From the NCBI RefSeq assembly GCF_008923365.1, contig NZ_WBMR01000032.1:1-63835 (forward strand): a stretch of 63,835 nucleotides of DNA, written 5' to 3'. The notes below the pieces were generated by a model. That model was not told where the DNA came from. It made no database searches and worked only from the letters and a program-made list of their open reading frames with translations. This document shows positions 1 to 8,310 of the stretch, in pieces (within the stretch, counting starts at the first letter, position 1; every line of letters begins with the position of its first letter). The DNA comes from Actinomadura montaniterrae (GTDB taxonomy: Bacteria; Actinomycetota; Actinomycetes; Streptosporangiales; Streptosporangiaceae). A program made the translations under genes and the position numbers.

Positions 1-770
1 ACGCGGCCCCGGCGCCCGAGGGCGCCCCGGCCGAGCAGCTCGCGCTGCGCGGCCGCACCGAGAAGATGTCCCGGATCCGGCAGACGATCGCCCGCCGCAT
101 GGTGGAGTCGCTGCAGGTGTCGGCGCAGCTGACCACCGTGGTCGAGGTGGACATCACCAAGATCGCGCGGCTGCGGGAGCAGGCCAAGGCCGACTTCCAG
201 GCCCGCGAGGGCGTCAAGCTGTCGTTCCTGCCGTTCTTCGCGCTCGCGACCGTCGAGGCGCTGAAGGCGCACCCGAAGGTCAACGCGGTCATCGACAGCG
301 AGACCAACGAGGTCACCTACCACGACGTGGAGAACCTCGGCATCGCCGTCGACGTGCCCGAGCGCGGCCTGATGGTCCCGGTCGTGCACAACGCCGGGCA
401 GCTGAACCTCGGCGGCCTGGCGCAGCGGATCGCCGACCTCGCCGAGCGCACCCGCACCAACAAGGTGCACCCGGACGAGCTGGCCGGCGGCACGTTCACG
501 CTGACCAACACCGGCAGCCGCGGCGCGCTGTTCGACACCCCGATCCTCAACCAGCCGCAGGTCGGCATGCTCGGCACCGGCGCCGTCGTCAAGCGGCCCG
601 CCGTCATCGACGACCCCGACCTCGGCGAGGTCATCGCGGTCCGGTCGATGGTCTACCTGGCGCTGACCTACGACCACCGGCTGATCGACGGCGCCGACGC
701 CGCCCGCTTCCTCGGCACGATCAAGCACCGCCTGGAGGAGGGCAACTTCGAGGCCGACCTCGGCCTCTGA
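1..770 (+). CDS. sucB: 2-oxoacid dehydrogenase E2 acyltransferase, C-terminal part
   Basis: The gene enters from the left edge (reading frame from base 3) and gives 255 residues of the acyltransferase core of a 2-oxoacid dehydrogenase complex. The lipoyl and subunit-binding domains lie outside the window. Seen: the start of the catalytic domain ([13 protein letters not shown]), the channel motif [15 protein letters not shown], and the active-site motif [12 protein letters not shown] near the end, whose His and Asp transfer the acyl group between lipoamide and CoA. The nearby lipB and lipA genes make its cofactor. In M. tuberculosis the syntenic gene (Rv2215, DlaT) is the pyruvate dehydrogenase E2, and older annotation calls it SucB, so the substrate (acetyl or succinyl) cannot be fixed from sequence. 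A stem-loop follows the stop. Confidence 0.93.
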   Translation, partial: AAPAPEGAPAEQLALRGRTEKMSRIRQTIARRMVESLQVSAQLTTVVEVDITKIARLREQAKADFQAREGVKLSFLPFFALATVEALKAHPKVNAVIDSETNEVTYHDVENLGIAVDVPERGLMVPVVHNAGQLNLGGLAQRIADLAERTRTNKVHPDELAGGTFTLTNTGSRGALFDTPILNQPQVGMLGTGAVVKRPAVIDDPDLGEVIAVRSMVYLALTYDHRLIDGADAARFLGTIKHRLEEGNFEADLGL

Positions 771-786
771 CCCCTCCGGCACGTCC

Positions 787-821
787 GGGACCCCGGCGCC
801 CCACGCGGGCGGCGGGGTCCC
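787..821 (+). terminator. Stem-loop after the E2 gene
   Basis: Arms GGGACCCCG (787-795) and CGGGGTCCC (813-821) pair perfectly around a 17-nt GC-rich loop, 17 bases after the E2 stop. There is no T-tract, which is usual for actinomycete terminators. Confidence 0.6.
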
Positions 822-906
822 GCGCGTCTCCGGGGAACCCCGGGAACGTCCCGGCGGAAACCCGGGACCGCGGTGAGAATCTCACCGCACGCCGGGGGCG
901 TCCCCG

Positions 907-912
907 TAGGGT
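907..912 (+). promoter_or_regulatory. -10 box TAGGGT, likely leaderless start
   Basis: TAGGGT lies 6 nt before the ATG at 919 and no Shine-Dalgarno sequence is present, so transcription probably begins at or next to the start codon. Confidence 0.5.
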
Positions 913-918
913 GGGGAC

Positions 919-1806
919 ATGAGGGTGACCGTGACGGGCTCGTCGGGCCTGATCGGATCGGCGCTGGTGCGGGCGCTGCGGGAGGACGGGCACGACGTCG
1001 TGCGGCTGGTGCGCCGCGAGCCGGCGGCGCCCGACGAGGCGCGCTGGTCCCCGCCGGACGGCTGCGTCGAGGCGGCGGCGCTGGAGGGCGCCGACGCCGT
1101 CGTGCACCTGGCGGGCGCGGGCGTCGGCGACCGGCCGTGGACCAGGGCGTACAAGCGCCGGATCAGGGACAGCCGGCTCGACGGCACCCGGACGCTCGCG
1201 GAGGCGATCGCGGCGGCCGGCCACCGCCCGCCGGTGCTGGTGTGCGGGTCCGCGATCGGGTTCTACGGCGACACCGGCGACCGGGAGGCCGACGAGAAGT
1301 CCCCGATGGGCGCCGGGTTCCTCGCCGCGCTCGTACGGGACTGGGAGGCCGCCGCCGCGCCCGCGCGCGAGGCGGGGGTCCGGGTCGTCCACCCGCGCAC
1401 CGGGGTGGTGCTGGCGCGCGGCGGCGGGATCGTCGGGCGGACGCTGCCGCTGTTCCGGCTCGGGCTCGGCGGCCGGCTCGGCGACGGGACGCAGTGGACG
1501 AGCTGGATCTCGCTCGCCGACGAGGTCGCGGCGCTGCGGTTCCTGATCGAGCACGAGGTGTCGGGTCCGGTGAACCTGACCGCGCCGAACCCGGTGACCA
1601 ACGCCGCGTACACCGCGGCGCTGGCGCGGGCGCTGCACCGCCCGGCGCGGCTGGCCGTCCCGAAGGCGGTGCTGCGGGCCGCGCTGCGCGACTTCGCCGA
1701 CGAGGGCCCGCTCATCAGCCAGCGGGTGCTGCCGCGGCGGCTGGAGCACGCCGGGTTCCGGTTCCGGCACGCCGACGTCGACGCCGCGCTCGCCGCCCTC
1801 CTGTGA
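919..1806 (+). CDS. TIGR01777 family NAD(P)-dependent epimerase-like protein
   Basis: 295 residues, the usual length of the TIGR01777 (SDR39U1/YfcH) branch of extended short-chain dehydrogenases. The N-terminus carries the Rossmann motif TGSSGLIGSALV; the middle has AVVHLAGAGVGDRPW and the family signature (SAIGFYGDTGD, then HPRTGVVLARGGG). The C-terminal region contains the family's DUF1731-type segment (LISQRVLPRRLEHAGFRF). The substrate is unknown for most of the family. The gene is syntenic with M. tuberculosis Rv2216 between the E2 gene and lipB. Translation probably starts without a leader, because TAGGGT sits 6 nt before the ATG. A 14-bp tandem repeat begins at its stop codon. Confidence 0.9.
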   Translation: MRVTVTGSSGLIGSALVRALREDGHDVVRLVRREPAAPDEARWSPPDGCVEAAALEGADAVVHLAGAGVGDRPWTRAYKRRIRDSRLDGTRTLAEAIAAAGHRPPVLVCGSAIGFYGDTGDREADEKSPMGAGFLAALVRDWEAAAAPAREAGVRVVHPRTGVVLARGGGIVGRTLPLFRLGLGGRLGDGTQWTSWISLADEVAALRFLIEHEVSGPVNLTAPNPVTNAAYTAALARALHRPARLAVPKAVLRAALRDFADEGPLISQRVLPRRLEHAGFRFRHADVDAALAALL

Positions 1807-1852
1807 CCTTTGCGACCGGCCCGCTGCGACCGGCCTGCTGTGACCGGCCCGC
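1801..1852 (+). repeat. 14-bp tandem repeat starting at a stop codon
   Basis: Three full units of TGYGACCGGCCYGC (1811, 1825, 1839) follow a partial unit CTGTGACC at 1801 that contains the SDR stop codon TGA (1804-1806). The third unit repeats a TGA in another frame. Confidence 0.8.
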
Positions 1853-1948
1853 CGCGGCGCGCCGAGACCAAGATTCGCTAAAGTCGCGGCCGCTCCCGCC
1901 CGGTGGCCATACGGTGACATTGAGAGAGCTTGCCGACGTGGAGGGCGA

Positions 1949-2686
1949 ATGAGCACCGACGGACAGCCGCACATCCTCGCCATCGGCGGGGGCACGTTCG
2001 TCCCGGACGGCCGGGAGGGCATCGCGCCGAGCCCGCTGATGCGCTACGCGCTCGACCTGACCGGGCAGGACCGTCCCCGGATGTGCTTCCTGACGACGGC
2101 GGTCGGCGACGGCGCCGAGTACGTCGCGCGCTTCTACGCGGGGTTCTCCCAGCTGGACGCCGAGGTCAGCCACCTGTCGCTGTTCCCGATGCCGAGCGTC
2201 GCCGACATGCGCGCGCACCTGCTCACCCAGGACCTGATCTACGTGTCCGGCGGCAGCGTCGCGAACCTCCTCGCCCTGTGGCGGCTGCACGGCCTGGACG
2301 AGATCATGCGGGAGGCGTGGCAGGAGGGCGTGGTGCTGTCCGGGCAGAGCGCGGGCGCGCTGTGCTGGCACGTCGGCGGCAACACCGACTCCTTCGGCCC
2401 GCAGCTGCGGCCGCTCACCGACGGGCTCGGCTTCCTGCCGTACTCGTGCGGGGTTCACTACGACAGCGACCCGCAGCGCCGCCCGCTGCTGCAGCAGCTC
2501 GTCGGCGAGGGCACGCTGCCCGGCGGGTACGCGGCGGACGAGTCGGTCGGCCTGCACTACGTCGGCACCGAGTTCGTCCAGGCCGTGTCGTACCGGCAGG
2601 ACGCGGGCGCCTACCGGGTCGAGCCCGACGGCCCCGGCACCGCCAAGGAGACGCGGCTGGAGCCCCGCCGGCTGGCGTCCCTCTGA
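1949..2686 (+). CDS. Peptidase E (S51 family) dipeptidase
   Basis: 245 residues related to S51 peptidases, cytoplasmic serine enzymes best known for hydrolysing Asp-X dipeptides. Seen: the opening strand [10 protein letters not shown], the S51 motif [14 protein letters not shown], and the nucleophile elbow [14 protein letters not shown], whose Ser follows Gln as in the family's G-x-S-A-G pattern. A later His in [10 protein letters not shown] could complete the active site. The ATG at 1949 is preceded by GGAGGGCGA, a good ribosome site that decides the start. The exact substrate is not readable; family members also include cyanophycinase-like enzymes, but the length and motifs favour a dipeptidase. 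Confidence 0.85.
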   Translation: MSTDGQPHILAIGGGTFVPDGREGIAPSPLMRYALDLTGQDRPRMCFLTTAVGDGAEYVARFYAGFSQLDAEVSHLSLFPMPSVADMRAHLLTQDLIYVSGGSVANLLALWRLHGLDEIMREAWQEGVVLSGQSAGALCWHVGGNTDSFGPQLRPLTDGLGFLPYSCGVHYDSDPQRRPLLQQLVGEGTLPGGYAADESVGLHYVGTEFVQAVSYRQDAGAYRVEPDGPGTAKETRLEPRRLASL

Positions 2687-2707
2687 GGAAGCGGTCCGCG
2701 GGCGGCA

Positions 2708-2713
2708 TAGGCT
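2708..2713 (+). promoter_or_regulatory. -10 box TAGGCT, likely leaderless lipB start
   Basis: TAGGCT is 7 nt upstream of the lipB GTG at 2721, with no Shine-Dalgarno sequence between. Confidence 0.5.
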
Positions 2714-2720
2714 GGCGTGC

Positions 2721-3467
2721 GTGAGTGATCTGGACGTGCGGGGGGCCGCGCCCGAGACGCCCCCCGGCAAGGCGCCGGCGACCGGCCGGCTGGTGGTCGT
2801 CCACGCGGGCTTCGGGACCGCGGCCGTCCCCTACCTGGACGGCTGGGACCTGCAGAAACGCACGCACGCCCTGCGGGTCGACGACGTGATCCCCGACACG
2901 GTCCTGCTGATGGAGCACCAGCCGGTGTACACCGCGGGCAAGCGGACCGGGGACCTCGACCGGCCGTTCGGCGACCCCGGCGCCCCGGTCGTGGACGTCG
3001 ACCGCGGCGGCAAGATCACCTGGCACGGCCCGGGGCAGCTCACCGGCTACCCCATCGTCCGGCTGCCCGATCCCGCCGACGTCGTCTCCTACGTGCGGCT
3101 GCTGGAGCGGATGATGATGGCGGTGTGCGCCGAGTTCGGGCTGGAGACCACCACGGTCGAGGGCCGCAGCGGGCTGTGGGTGCCCGGCACCCCCGACCGC
3201 AAGATCGGCTCGATCGGGATCCGGGTGGCGCGGGGCGTGGCCATGCACGGGTTCATGCTGAACTGCGACAACGACATGGGCTGGTTCGACAGGATCGTGC
3301 CGTGCGGCATCCGCGACGCCGGGTCCACGAACCTCAGCCGCGAGGTCGGCCGGGACGTCCCGGTCGCCGAGGTCACCCCGCTGGTGGAGCGCCACCTCGC
3401 CGAGGCGCTCGGCGCGCGGGAGACCCTCCACCGCACGACGGCCCAGCTCGCCGCCCTCGGCGCCTGA
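2721..3467 (+). CDS. lipB: Lipoyl(octanoyl) transferase LipB
   Basis: 248 residues. LipB moves octanoate from acyl carrier protein to the lysine of lipoyl domains, the first step of protein lipoylation in the cytoplasm. Seen: the substrate motif [19 protein letters not shown], the catalytic Lys in [11 protein letters not shown], and the catalytic Cys in [12 protein letters not shown], all in the expected order. The start is GTG, chosen because it begins the conserved frame and follows a -10-like TAGGCT by 7 nt. LipA, which inserts the sulfurs, lies 0.8 kb downstream, and one natural acceptor, the E2 protein, is at the start of the window. An 11-bp tandem repeat runs through its stop codon. 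Confidence 0.96.
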   Translation: MSDLDVRGAAPETPPGKAPATGRLVVVHAGFGTAAVPYLDGWDLQKRTHALRVDDVIPDTVLLMEHQPVYTAGKRTGDLDRPFGDPGAPVVDVDRGGKITWHGPGQLTGYPIVRLPDPADVVSYVRLLERMMMAVCAEFGLETTTVEGRSGLWVPGTPDRKIGSIGIRVARGVAMHGFMLNCDNDMGWFDRIVPCGIRDAGSTNLSREVGRDVPVAEVTPLVERHLAEALGARETLHRTTAQLAALGA

Positions 3468-3536
3468 GCGCCGCCTGAGCACCGCCTGACCGGTTCGCGC
3501 CGCCGCCTGAGCGCGGTCTGGGCACGGCCTGGGCGC
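3461..3536 (+). repeat. 11-bp degenerate tandem repeat over the lipB stop
   Basis: About seven copies of CGCCTGAGCGC start at 3461, 3472, 3483, one decayed unit, then 3504, 3515 and 3526. The first holds the real lipB stop (3465-3467); the next two place TGA in the other two frames because 11 is not divisible by 3. Confidence 0.8.
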
Positions 3537-3550
3537 GGCCCACGCGGCGG

Positions 3551-4060
3551 TCAGTGGTTCGGGAACATCACCTTGAAGACGGCCTGCCCCTCGTCCGCCG
3601 CGGCCTGGTAGAACGCGACCAGCGCCTCGTAGGCGGGCTTCAGGACGCGGTCGCGGGCCGCGGCGTCCATCCGGCCCGCGTCCTGCACGCCGGCCTGCAC
3701 CATCACCGCGGGCTCGAAGCGGCCCGCGACGCCGGCGAACGGGGTGGCGGCCAGATGGTCGGCGGCGGGCTTCACCCGGTCGGGCGCGAGGTAGATCACG
3801 TCCATGCCGAGCTCGTCGGCGCCGTCCTCGGTGAGCAGCCGGCCGCCGCACACCACGTCGGCCTCCGGCTGGCGCCCCTCCCAGGGGTCGCCGGTCACCA
3901 GGTAGTGCAGCGCCTGCCACGCCCCGCCGACGTCCAGCGGCGCGAACGGCACGCGGCGCCGCCAGTCCGGCTCGCCGAACACGCGACGGGCGACCCGGGC
4001 GGGATCCGGCTCACCCTCCAGCACCGGCGGCACCCTGAGGTACGACATTGCCAGACCCAC
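3551..4060 (-). CDS. DUF1877 (YfbM-like) family protein
   Basis: 169 residues resembling the DUF1877/YfbM family, whose function is unknown. Seen: the family-like opening GLAMSYLRVPP, the central LHYLVTGDPWEG and the late VFKVMFPNH. I start it at the GTG at 4060, because GGAGGA lies 5-6 nt upstream and the family usually opens a few residues before SYLRV; a longer ATG frame upstream lacks such support and the internal ATG at 4048 is a weaker choice. It points toward lipB and is divergent from lipA. Nothing around it suggests a pathway. Confidence 0.75.
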   Translation of the reverse strand: MGLAMSYLRVPPVLEGEPDPARVARRVFGEPDWRRRVPFAPLDVGGAWQALHYLVTGDPWEGRQPEADVVCGGRLLTEDGADELGMDVIYLAPDRVKPAADHLAATPFAGVAGRFEPAVMVQAGVQDAGRMDAAARDRVLKPAYEALVAFYQAAADEGQAVFKVMFPNH

Positions 4061-4253
4061 TGCGGTCCTCCATGCGAACGCTGTTGCGTGACGACAGGGA
4101 GTCACCCTAGAGAGAACCGCCGGTGGTCATGGACCGAAACACGCGAATCGACGGTGTGAGCGGGGTAACGTCACACGTTCGAGATCGGTCCGATACGGGT
4201 GCGTTAACCCCGGGGGCGCGCGGCCGCGATGTGCCGGCGCGCTGATCGCGACG

Positions 4254-4259
4254 TACCCT
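4254..4259 (+). promoter_or_regulatory. -10 box TACCCT, likely leaderless lipA start
   Basis: TACCCT is 6 nt before the lipA GTG at 4266; no ribosome site is visible. The 205-bp gap to the DUF1877 gene also holds an imperfect inverted pair, GGGGTAACG at 4162 and CGTTAACCCC at 4202, of unknown role. Confidence 0.5.
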
Positions 4260-4265
4260 GAACGG

Positions 4266-5195
4266 GTGACGACGGTGACACCCGAGGGGCGCAAGCTCCT
4301 GCGCATAGAGGCCCGCAACAGCCAGACCCCGATCGAGCGCAAGCCCGAATGGATCAAGACGCGGCTGAAGATGGGCCCGCAGTACAAGGAGCTCATCGGG
4401 CTGGTGAAGTCCGAGGGCCTGCACACGGTGTGCCAGGAGGCGGGCTGCCCCAACATCTTCGAATGCTGGGAGGACCGCGAGGCCACCTTCCTCATCGGCG
4501 GCGACCAGTGCACCCGGCGCTGCGACTTCTGCCAGATCGACACCGGCAAGCCCGCCGCGTTCGACCGGGACGAGCCCCGCCGCGTCGCCGAGTCCGTGGC
4601 GACGATGGGCCTGAAGTACGCCACCGTCACCGGCGTCGCCCGTGACGACCTGGAGGACGGCGGCGCCTGGCTGTACGCCGAGACGGTCCGGCGGATCCAC
4701 GCGGCCGTCCCCGGCTGCGGCGTCGAGCTGCTGATCCCCGACTTCAACGCGGTGCCCGAGCAGCTCGCCGAGGTCTTCTCGTCGCGTCCCGAGGTGCTCG
4801 CGCACAACGTCGAGACCGTCCCGCGGATCTTCAAGCGGATCCGCCCCGGGTTCCGCTACGAGCGGTCCCTCGAGGTGATCACCAGGGCCCGGGAGGACGG
4901 CCTGGTCACCAAGTCGAACCTGATCCTCGGCATGGGCGAGACCCGCGAGGAGGTCTCCGCAGCGCTGCGGGACCTGCACGAGGCGGGCTGCGAGCTGATC
5001 ACGATCACCCAGTACCTGCGGCCGAGCCCCCGCCACCACCCGGTGGAGCGGTGGGTGAAGCCCGAGGAGTTCGTGGAGCTGAACGCCGAGGCCGAGGAGA
5101 TCGGCTTCGCCGGCGTCATGTCGGGGCCGCTCGTCCGCTCCAGCTACCGCGCCGGACGCCTCTACAAGCAGGCGATCGAGGCCCGCCAGGCCTGA
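4266..5195 (+). CDS. lipA: Lipoyl synthase LipA
   Basis: 309 residues. LipA is a radical-SAM enzyme that inserts two sulfur atoms into octanoylated lipoyl domains. Seen: the auxiliary-cluster motif [12 protein letters not shown] (C-x4-C-x5-C) near residue 60, the radical-SAM cluster CTRRCDFC (C-x3-C-x2-C) near residue 82, and the C-terminal [11 protein letters not shown], whose Ser ligates the auxiliary cluster in characterised LipA. All residues are intact. Start is GTG, 6 nt after TACCCT, so a leaderless message is likely. It follows lipB in the same order as in M. tuberculosis (Rv2217-Rv2218), and DUF4191 follows it across a stem-loop. Confidence 0.97.
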   Translation: MTTVTPEGRKLLRIEARNSQTPIERKPEWIKTRLKMGPQYKELIGLVKSEGLHTVCQEAGCPNIFECWEDREATFLIGGDQCTRRCDFCQIDTGKPAAFDRDEPRRVAESVATMGLKYATVTGVARDDLEDGGAWLYAETVRRIHAAVPGCGVELLIPDFNAVPEQLAEVFSSRPEVLAHNVETVPRIFKRIRPGFRYERSLEVITRAREDGLVTKSNLILGMGETREEVSAALRDLHEAGCELITITQYLRPSPRHHPVERWVKPEEFVELNAEAEEIGFAGVMSGPLVRSSYRAGRLYKQAIEARQA

Positions 5196-5210
5196 TTCCG
5201 CGGCGGCCGG

Positions 5211-5244
5211 CCGTCCTCGCCCGCGTTTCGCCCGGCGAGGACGG
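5211..5244 (+). terminator. Stem-loop between lipA and DUF4191
   Basis: CCGTCCTCGCC (5211-5221) pairs with GGCGAGGACGG (5234-5244) around a 12-nt loop, 15 bases after the lipA stop. It would separate lipA from the next gene, which has its own -10 box. Confidence 0.7.
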
Positions 5245-5269
5245 TGTCGGGACGGGGGTCCCGGCCGAC

Positions 5270-5275
5270 TATCCT
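5270..5275 (+). promoter_or_regulatory. -10 box TATCCT, likely leaderless start
   Basis: TATCCT ends 7 nt before the ATG at 5283 of the DUF4191 gene. Confidence 0.5.
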
Positions 5276-5282
5276 TGGGTTC

Positions 5283-5978
5283 ATGTCGAAAACGCCCGCG
5301 GACGGGAGCCAGGAGCGTCCGGGCCGCCTCAAGCAGATCCGCATGGTCGCCCAGGTGCTCCGCCAGGCCGACCCGAAGGCCCTTCCGATCGTCGCCGCGT
5401 CGGCGATCGGCACCCTGATCGTCGTCATCGTGATCGGGCTGGTGATCGGCCGGCTGTGGTTCTTCGTCCCGCTGGGCGTCCTGGCCGGCGCGGCCGTCGG
5501 CATGATCGTCTTCGGTCAGCTGGCGCAGCGCGCGCAGTACAAGGTGATCGCCGGGCAGCCCGGCGCGGCCGCCGCGGTGCTGAAGAACATGCGCGGCGAC
5601 TGGACGGTCACCGAGGCGGTCAGCGGCAACCGGAACCTCGACATGGTGCACCGCGTGGTGGGCCGTCCCGGCGTCATCCTCGTCTCCGAGGGCCCGCGCA
5701 ACCGGGTCGGGCAGCTGCTGGGCGCGGAGAAGAAGCGGATCTCCCGGGCCGCGCAGCAGGTGCCGATCTACGACGTGCAGGTCGGCGACGACGAGGACCA
5801 GATCACCGTCGGCCAGCTGCAGCGGCACCTGATGAAGCTGCCCCGCAACCTGACCAAGGCGCAGGTCGGGGAGCTGAACGACCGGCTCCAGGCGCTGCCC
5901 CGGTCCATGCAGATGCCGAAGGGCCCGATCCCGAAGGGCGCGAAGATGCCGAAGGGCCCGAAGCCCAAGATGCGGTGA
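5283..5978 (+). CDS. DUF4191 integral membrane protein
   Basis: 231 residues. DUF4191 is an actinobacterial family of unknown function that sits between lipA and glnA; the M. tuberculosis counterpart is Rv2219. Seen: two adjacent hydrophobic segments (about residues 38-85: IVAASAIGTLIVVIVIGLVI, then a second helix beginning WFFVPLGVLAGAAVG), then a soluble domain with a conserved-looking GDWTVTEAV and GRPGVILVSEGP, and a Lys/Pro-rich tail of repeated MPKGP(I/K)PK blocks. The ATG at 5283 is chosen over an upstream ATG because TATCCT lies 7 nt before it and the family begins this way. It faces the RDD gene across a terminator. Confidence 0.88.
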   Translation: MSKTPADGSQERPGRLKQIRMVAQVLRQADPKALPIVAASAIGTLIVVIVIGLVIGRLWFFVPLGVLAGAAVGMIVFGQLAQRAQYKVIAGQPGAAAAVLKNMRGDWTVTEAVSGNRNLDMVHRVVGRPGVILVSEGPRNRVGQLLGAEKKRISRAAQQVPIYDVQVGDDEDQITVGQLQRHLMKLPRNLTKAQVGELNDRLQALPRSMQMPKGPIPKGAKMPKGPKPKMR

Positions 5979-5992
5979 CCGCACGCGGTCGG

Positions 5993-6012
5993 AGCGCCCC
6001 TTCGGGGGCGCT
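5993..6012. terminator. Terminator between convergent DUF4191 and RDD genes
   Basis: AGCGCCCC (5993-6000), a TTCG tetraloop and GGGGCGCT (6005-6012) form a perfect 8-bp hairpin followed by CCGTTTTCC. It can serve both converging genes. Confidence 0.85.
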
Positions 6013-6022
6013 TTCCGTTTTC

Positions 6023-6508
6023 CTAGATGTTCACGACGGCGGTGTTGGACGCGCGGTCGTGCATGCCGCGGTAGTCGCGGTCCCAGATCAGCGCCGGGAC
6101 GACGAGGACCAGCAGGAGCGCGCGGGCGAACCCCATGAGGAACCCGACGGGGCGGCCGTCCAGCCGGACGACCCGGATGCCGCACAGCCGCTTGCCGATC
6201 GTGGTGCCGATCGTCGCGGTGAGCAGCCAGCCCTGGACCCCGAAGATCACCAGCGTCCACAGGCTGCGCTGCGGCGCCGACCAGTCGAGGGCGCTCGCCA
6301 GGCCGCTCGCGACCAGCGTCGACAGCGCCCAGTCGATGAACAGCGCGAGCAGCCGGCGGCCGTAGGACGCGACGGCGCCGCTGCCGCTCTCCGGCAGCCC
6401 GAGGCGCTCGCCGGGGCGGCCGAGGTCGGCGCCCGCCGCGCGCGCGCCGCCGAGCCACGTCTGCGTCCAGCGGGGCCGTGCGGCCTGCTGCTCTTCACCA
6501 CCGCTCAT
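6023..6508 (-). CDS. RDD family membrane protein
   Basis: 161 residues. RDD proteins are small inner-membrane proteins of mostly unknown role. Seen: the RDD opening ASYGRRLLALFIDWALSTL (Arg-Arg, then Asp in the first helix) around residue 50, a second helix VIFGVQGWLLTATIGTTIGK and a third with GFLMGFARALLLVLVV. The N-terminal ~45 residues are polar and rich in Ala/Arg. It corresponds to Rv2219A in the conserved block, read convergently with DUF4191 and divergently from glnA1. TAGCGT lies 7 nt before the ATG, suggesting a leaderless transcript. Confidence 0.88.
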   Translation of the reverse strand: MSGGEEQQAARPRWTQTWLGGARAAGADLGRPGERLGLPESGSGAVASYGRRLLALFIDWALSTLVASGLASALDWSAPQRSLWTLVIFGVQGWLLTATIGTTIGKRLCGIRVVRLDGRPVGFLMGFARALLLVLVVPALIWDRDYRGMHDRASNTAVVNI

Positions 6509-6515
6509 GGCCTCT

Positions 6516-6521
6516 ACGCTA
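6516..6521 (-). promoter_or_regulatory. -10 box TAGCGT, likely leaderless RDD start
   Basis: On the minus strand TAGCGT ends 7 nt before the RDD ATG at 6508. Confidence 0.45.
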
Positions 6522-6596
6522 TCCGCTCCCCTGGCGGGTTCCGACCCGGCTCCCCCGGGGAGGGAACCCTGAGGAGCAGGACGCCCGGTGATCCGC

Positions 6597-6634
6597 GTAA
6601 CACAGTCGAAACATATGGGACACGGCCGGGAAAC
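6597..6634 (+). promoter_or_regulatory. GlnR operator (four half-sites) upstream of glnA1
   Basis: The order GTAAC-n6-GAAAC-n6-GACAC-n6-GAAAC (6597-6601, 6608-6612, 6619-6623, 6630-6634) matches exactly the a1-b1-a2-b2 GlnR box described for Streptomyces glnA, with every 6-nt spacer kept. It ends 49 bp before the glnA1 start. GlnR, an OmpR-type regulator encoded elsewhere, is therefore expected to control glnA1 in response to nitrogen. Confidence 0.92.
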
Positions 6635-6683
6635 GGCCCGGCCGTAGCCTGCGAGATGCCCAAGAGCGCACCAAGGAGGCTGG

Positions 6684-8108
6684 ATGTTCAGCAGCGCCGA
6701 AGAGGTCCTGAGCTACCTCAGGAACGAAGGTGTTCGGTTCGTCGACTGCCGGTTCGTGGACCTGCCGGGCAAGATGCAGCACTTCACGTTCCCCGTCGAG
6801 AACTTCGGCGAGAGCGTCTTCACCGAGGGGCTGATGTTCGACGGCTCGTCGGTGCGCGGGTTCCAGGAGATCCACGAGTCGGACATGCTCCTGCTCCCCG
6901 ACCCCGCGACCGCCGTGGTGGACCCGTTCCGCCAGCACAAGACCCTCATCCTGAACTTCTTCGTGCACGACCCGCTCACGGGCGAGCCGTACAGCCGCGA
7001 CCCGCGCAACATCGCCAAGAAGGCCCAGGACTACCTGCGCGGCACGGGCATCGCCGACACGGTCTACTGCGGTCCCGAAGCCGAGTTCTACATCTTCGAC
7101 GACGTCCGCTTCGAGACGAAGCAGAACGCCGGCTACTACTACCTCGACTCGGTCGAGGGCGCGTGGAACACCGGGCGCGAGGAGGAGGGCGGCAACCTCG
7201 GCGCCAAGCCCCCCTACAAGGGCGGCTACTTCCCCGTCCCGCCGATGGACCACTACACCGACCTGCGCTCGGAGATGGTCGCGCAGCTCATCGACTCCGG
7301 CATCGCCGTCGAGATGCAGCACCACGAGGTCGGCACCGCCGGCCAGGCGGAGATCGACTTCCGGTTCGACACGCTGCTGAAGACCGCCGACAACCTGATG
7401 CTGTACAAGTACATCGTCAAGAGCGTCGCGCGGCGGGCCGGCAAGACCGTCACGTTCATGCCCAAGCCGATCTTCGGTGACAACGGCTCCGGCATGCACG
7501 TCCACCAGTCGCTCTGGAAGGACGGCTCGCCGCTGTTCTACGACGAGGTCGGCTACGCGGGCCTGTCGGACGTCGCCCGGCACTACATCGGCGGCCTGCT
7601 CCGGCACGCCCCGTCCCTGCTGGCCTTCACGAACCCGACGGTGAACAGCTACCACCGGCTCGTCCCGGGCTTCGAGGCGCCGGTCAACCTGGTCTACTCG
7701 CAGCGCAACCGGTCGGCGTGCATCCGCGTCCCGATCACCGGCTCGAACCCCAAGGCCAAGCGCATCGAGTTCCGTGTGCCGGACCCGTCCTGCAACCCCT
7801 ACCTCGCCTTCTCGGCGATGCTGATGGCGGGCCTGGACGGCATCAAGAACAAGATCGAGCCGCCGGAGCCGATCGACAAGGACCTCTACGAGCTGCCGCC
7901 CGAGGAGGCGCGGGCGATCCCGCAGGTCCCCGGCACGCTGCCGGCCGTGCTGGACGCCCTGGAGGCCGACCACGACTACCTGCTGGAGGGCGGGGTCTTC
8001 ACTCCGGACCTCATCGAGACCTACGTCACGATGAAGCACGAGTTCGAGATCGACCCGATCCGGCTGCGCCCCCACCCGCACGAGTTCGAGATCTACTACG
8101 ACGTCTGA
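6684..8108 (+). CDS. glnA: Glutamine synthetase type I-beta GlnA1
   Basis: 474 residues, full length for the dodecameric enzyme that makes glutamine from glutamate, ammonia and ATP in the cytoplasm. Seen: the N-terminal beta-grasp region, [10 protein letters not shown], the metal and glutamate-binding segments ([33 protein letters not shown]), the ATP-binding [10 protein letters not shown] and the adenylylation site [10 protein letters not shown], where the Tyr is the target of GlnE. GAGG... the strong AAGGAGGCTGG before the ATG fixes the start. Regulation is visible twice: a GlnR box upstream and the intact Tyr for adenylylation by the glnE product at 18650. A strong terminator follows. Confidence 0.98.
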   Translation: MFSSAEEVLSYLRNEGVRFVDCRFVDLPGKMQHFTFPVENFGESVFTEGLMFDGSSVRGFQEIHESDMLLLPDPATAVVDPFRQHKTLILNFFVHDPLTGEPYSRDPRNIAKKAQDYLRGTGIADTVYCGPEAEFYIFDDVRFETKQNAGYYYLDSVEGAWNTGREEEGGNLGAKPPYKGGYFPVPPMDHYTDLRSEMVAQLIDSGIAVEMQHHEVGTAGQAEIDFRFDTLLKTADNLMLYKYIVKSVARRAGKTVTFMPKPIFGDNGSGMHVHQSLWKDGSPLFYDEVGYAGLSDVARHYIGGLLRHAPSLLAFTNPTVNSYHRLVPGFEAPVNLVYSQRNRSACIRVPITGSNPKAKRIEFRVPDPSCNPYLAFSAMLMAGLDGIKNKIEPPEPIDKDLYELPPEEARAIPQVPGTLPAVLDALEADHDYLLEGGVFTPDLIETYVTMKHEFEIDPIRLRPHPHEFEIYYDV

Positions 8109-8187
8109 TCGGGCGAGCGCTCGGGAGCACGTGGCGGCCGCCACCATGGCCGAGGATCGAAACGAGATGTACGACGACGTCTGATCG
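8098..8187 (+). repeat. 14-bp direct repeat of the glnA1 3' end
   Basis: ACGACGTCTGATCG occurs at 8098-8111 (last glnA1 codons and stop) and again at 8174-8187. The second copy ends a 12-codon frame, ATG at 8146 to TGA at 8184 (MAEDRNEMYDDV), which has no clear ribosome site; I do not call it a gene. Confidence 0.6.
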
Positions 8188-8194
8188 TTGTTCC

Positions 8195-8227
8195 GGAAGG
8201 CCCGCGAGAACGCCTCGCGGGCCTTCC
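8195..8227 (+). terminator. glnA1 terminator
   Basis: A perfect 14-bp stem, GGAAGGCCCGCGAG (8195-8208) with CTCGCGGGCCTTCC (8214-8227), loop AACGC, followed by GCGTTTCC. It separates glnA1 from the convergent SDR gene. Confidence 0.9.
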
Positions 8228-8310
8228 GCGTTTCCGGGGTCAGCCGATCCTGCGGGTGTAGACGACGCGGTCGAGCAGGCGTCCCTGCCGGCCGGGCGGC
8301 CCCGAGGCGG

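Noticed and set aside
8146..8184. 12-codon ORF downstream of glnA1
   Set aside because: Too short, no clear ribosome site, and it ends in a copy of the glnA1 terminus.
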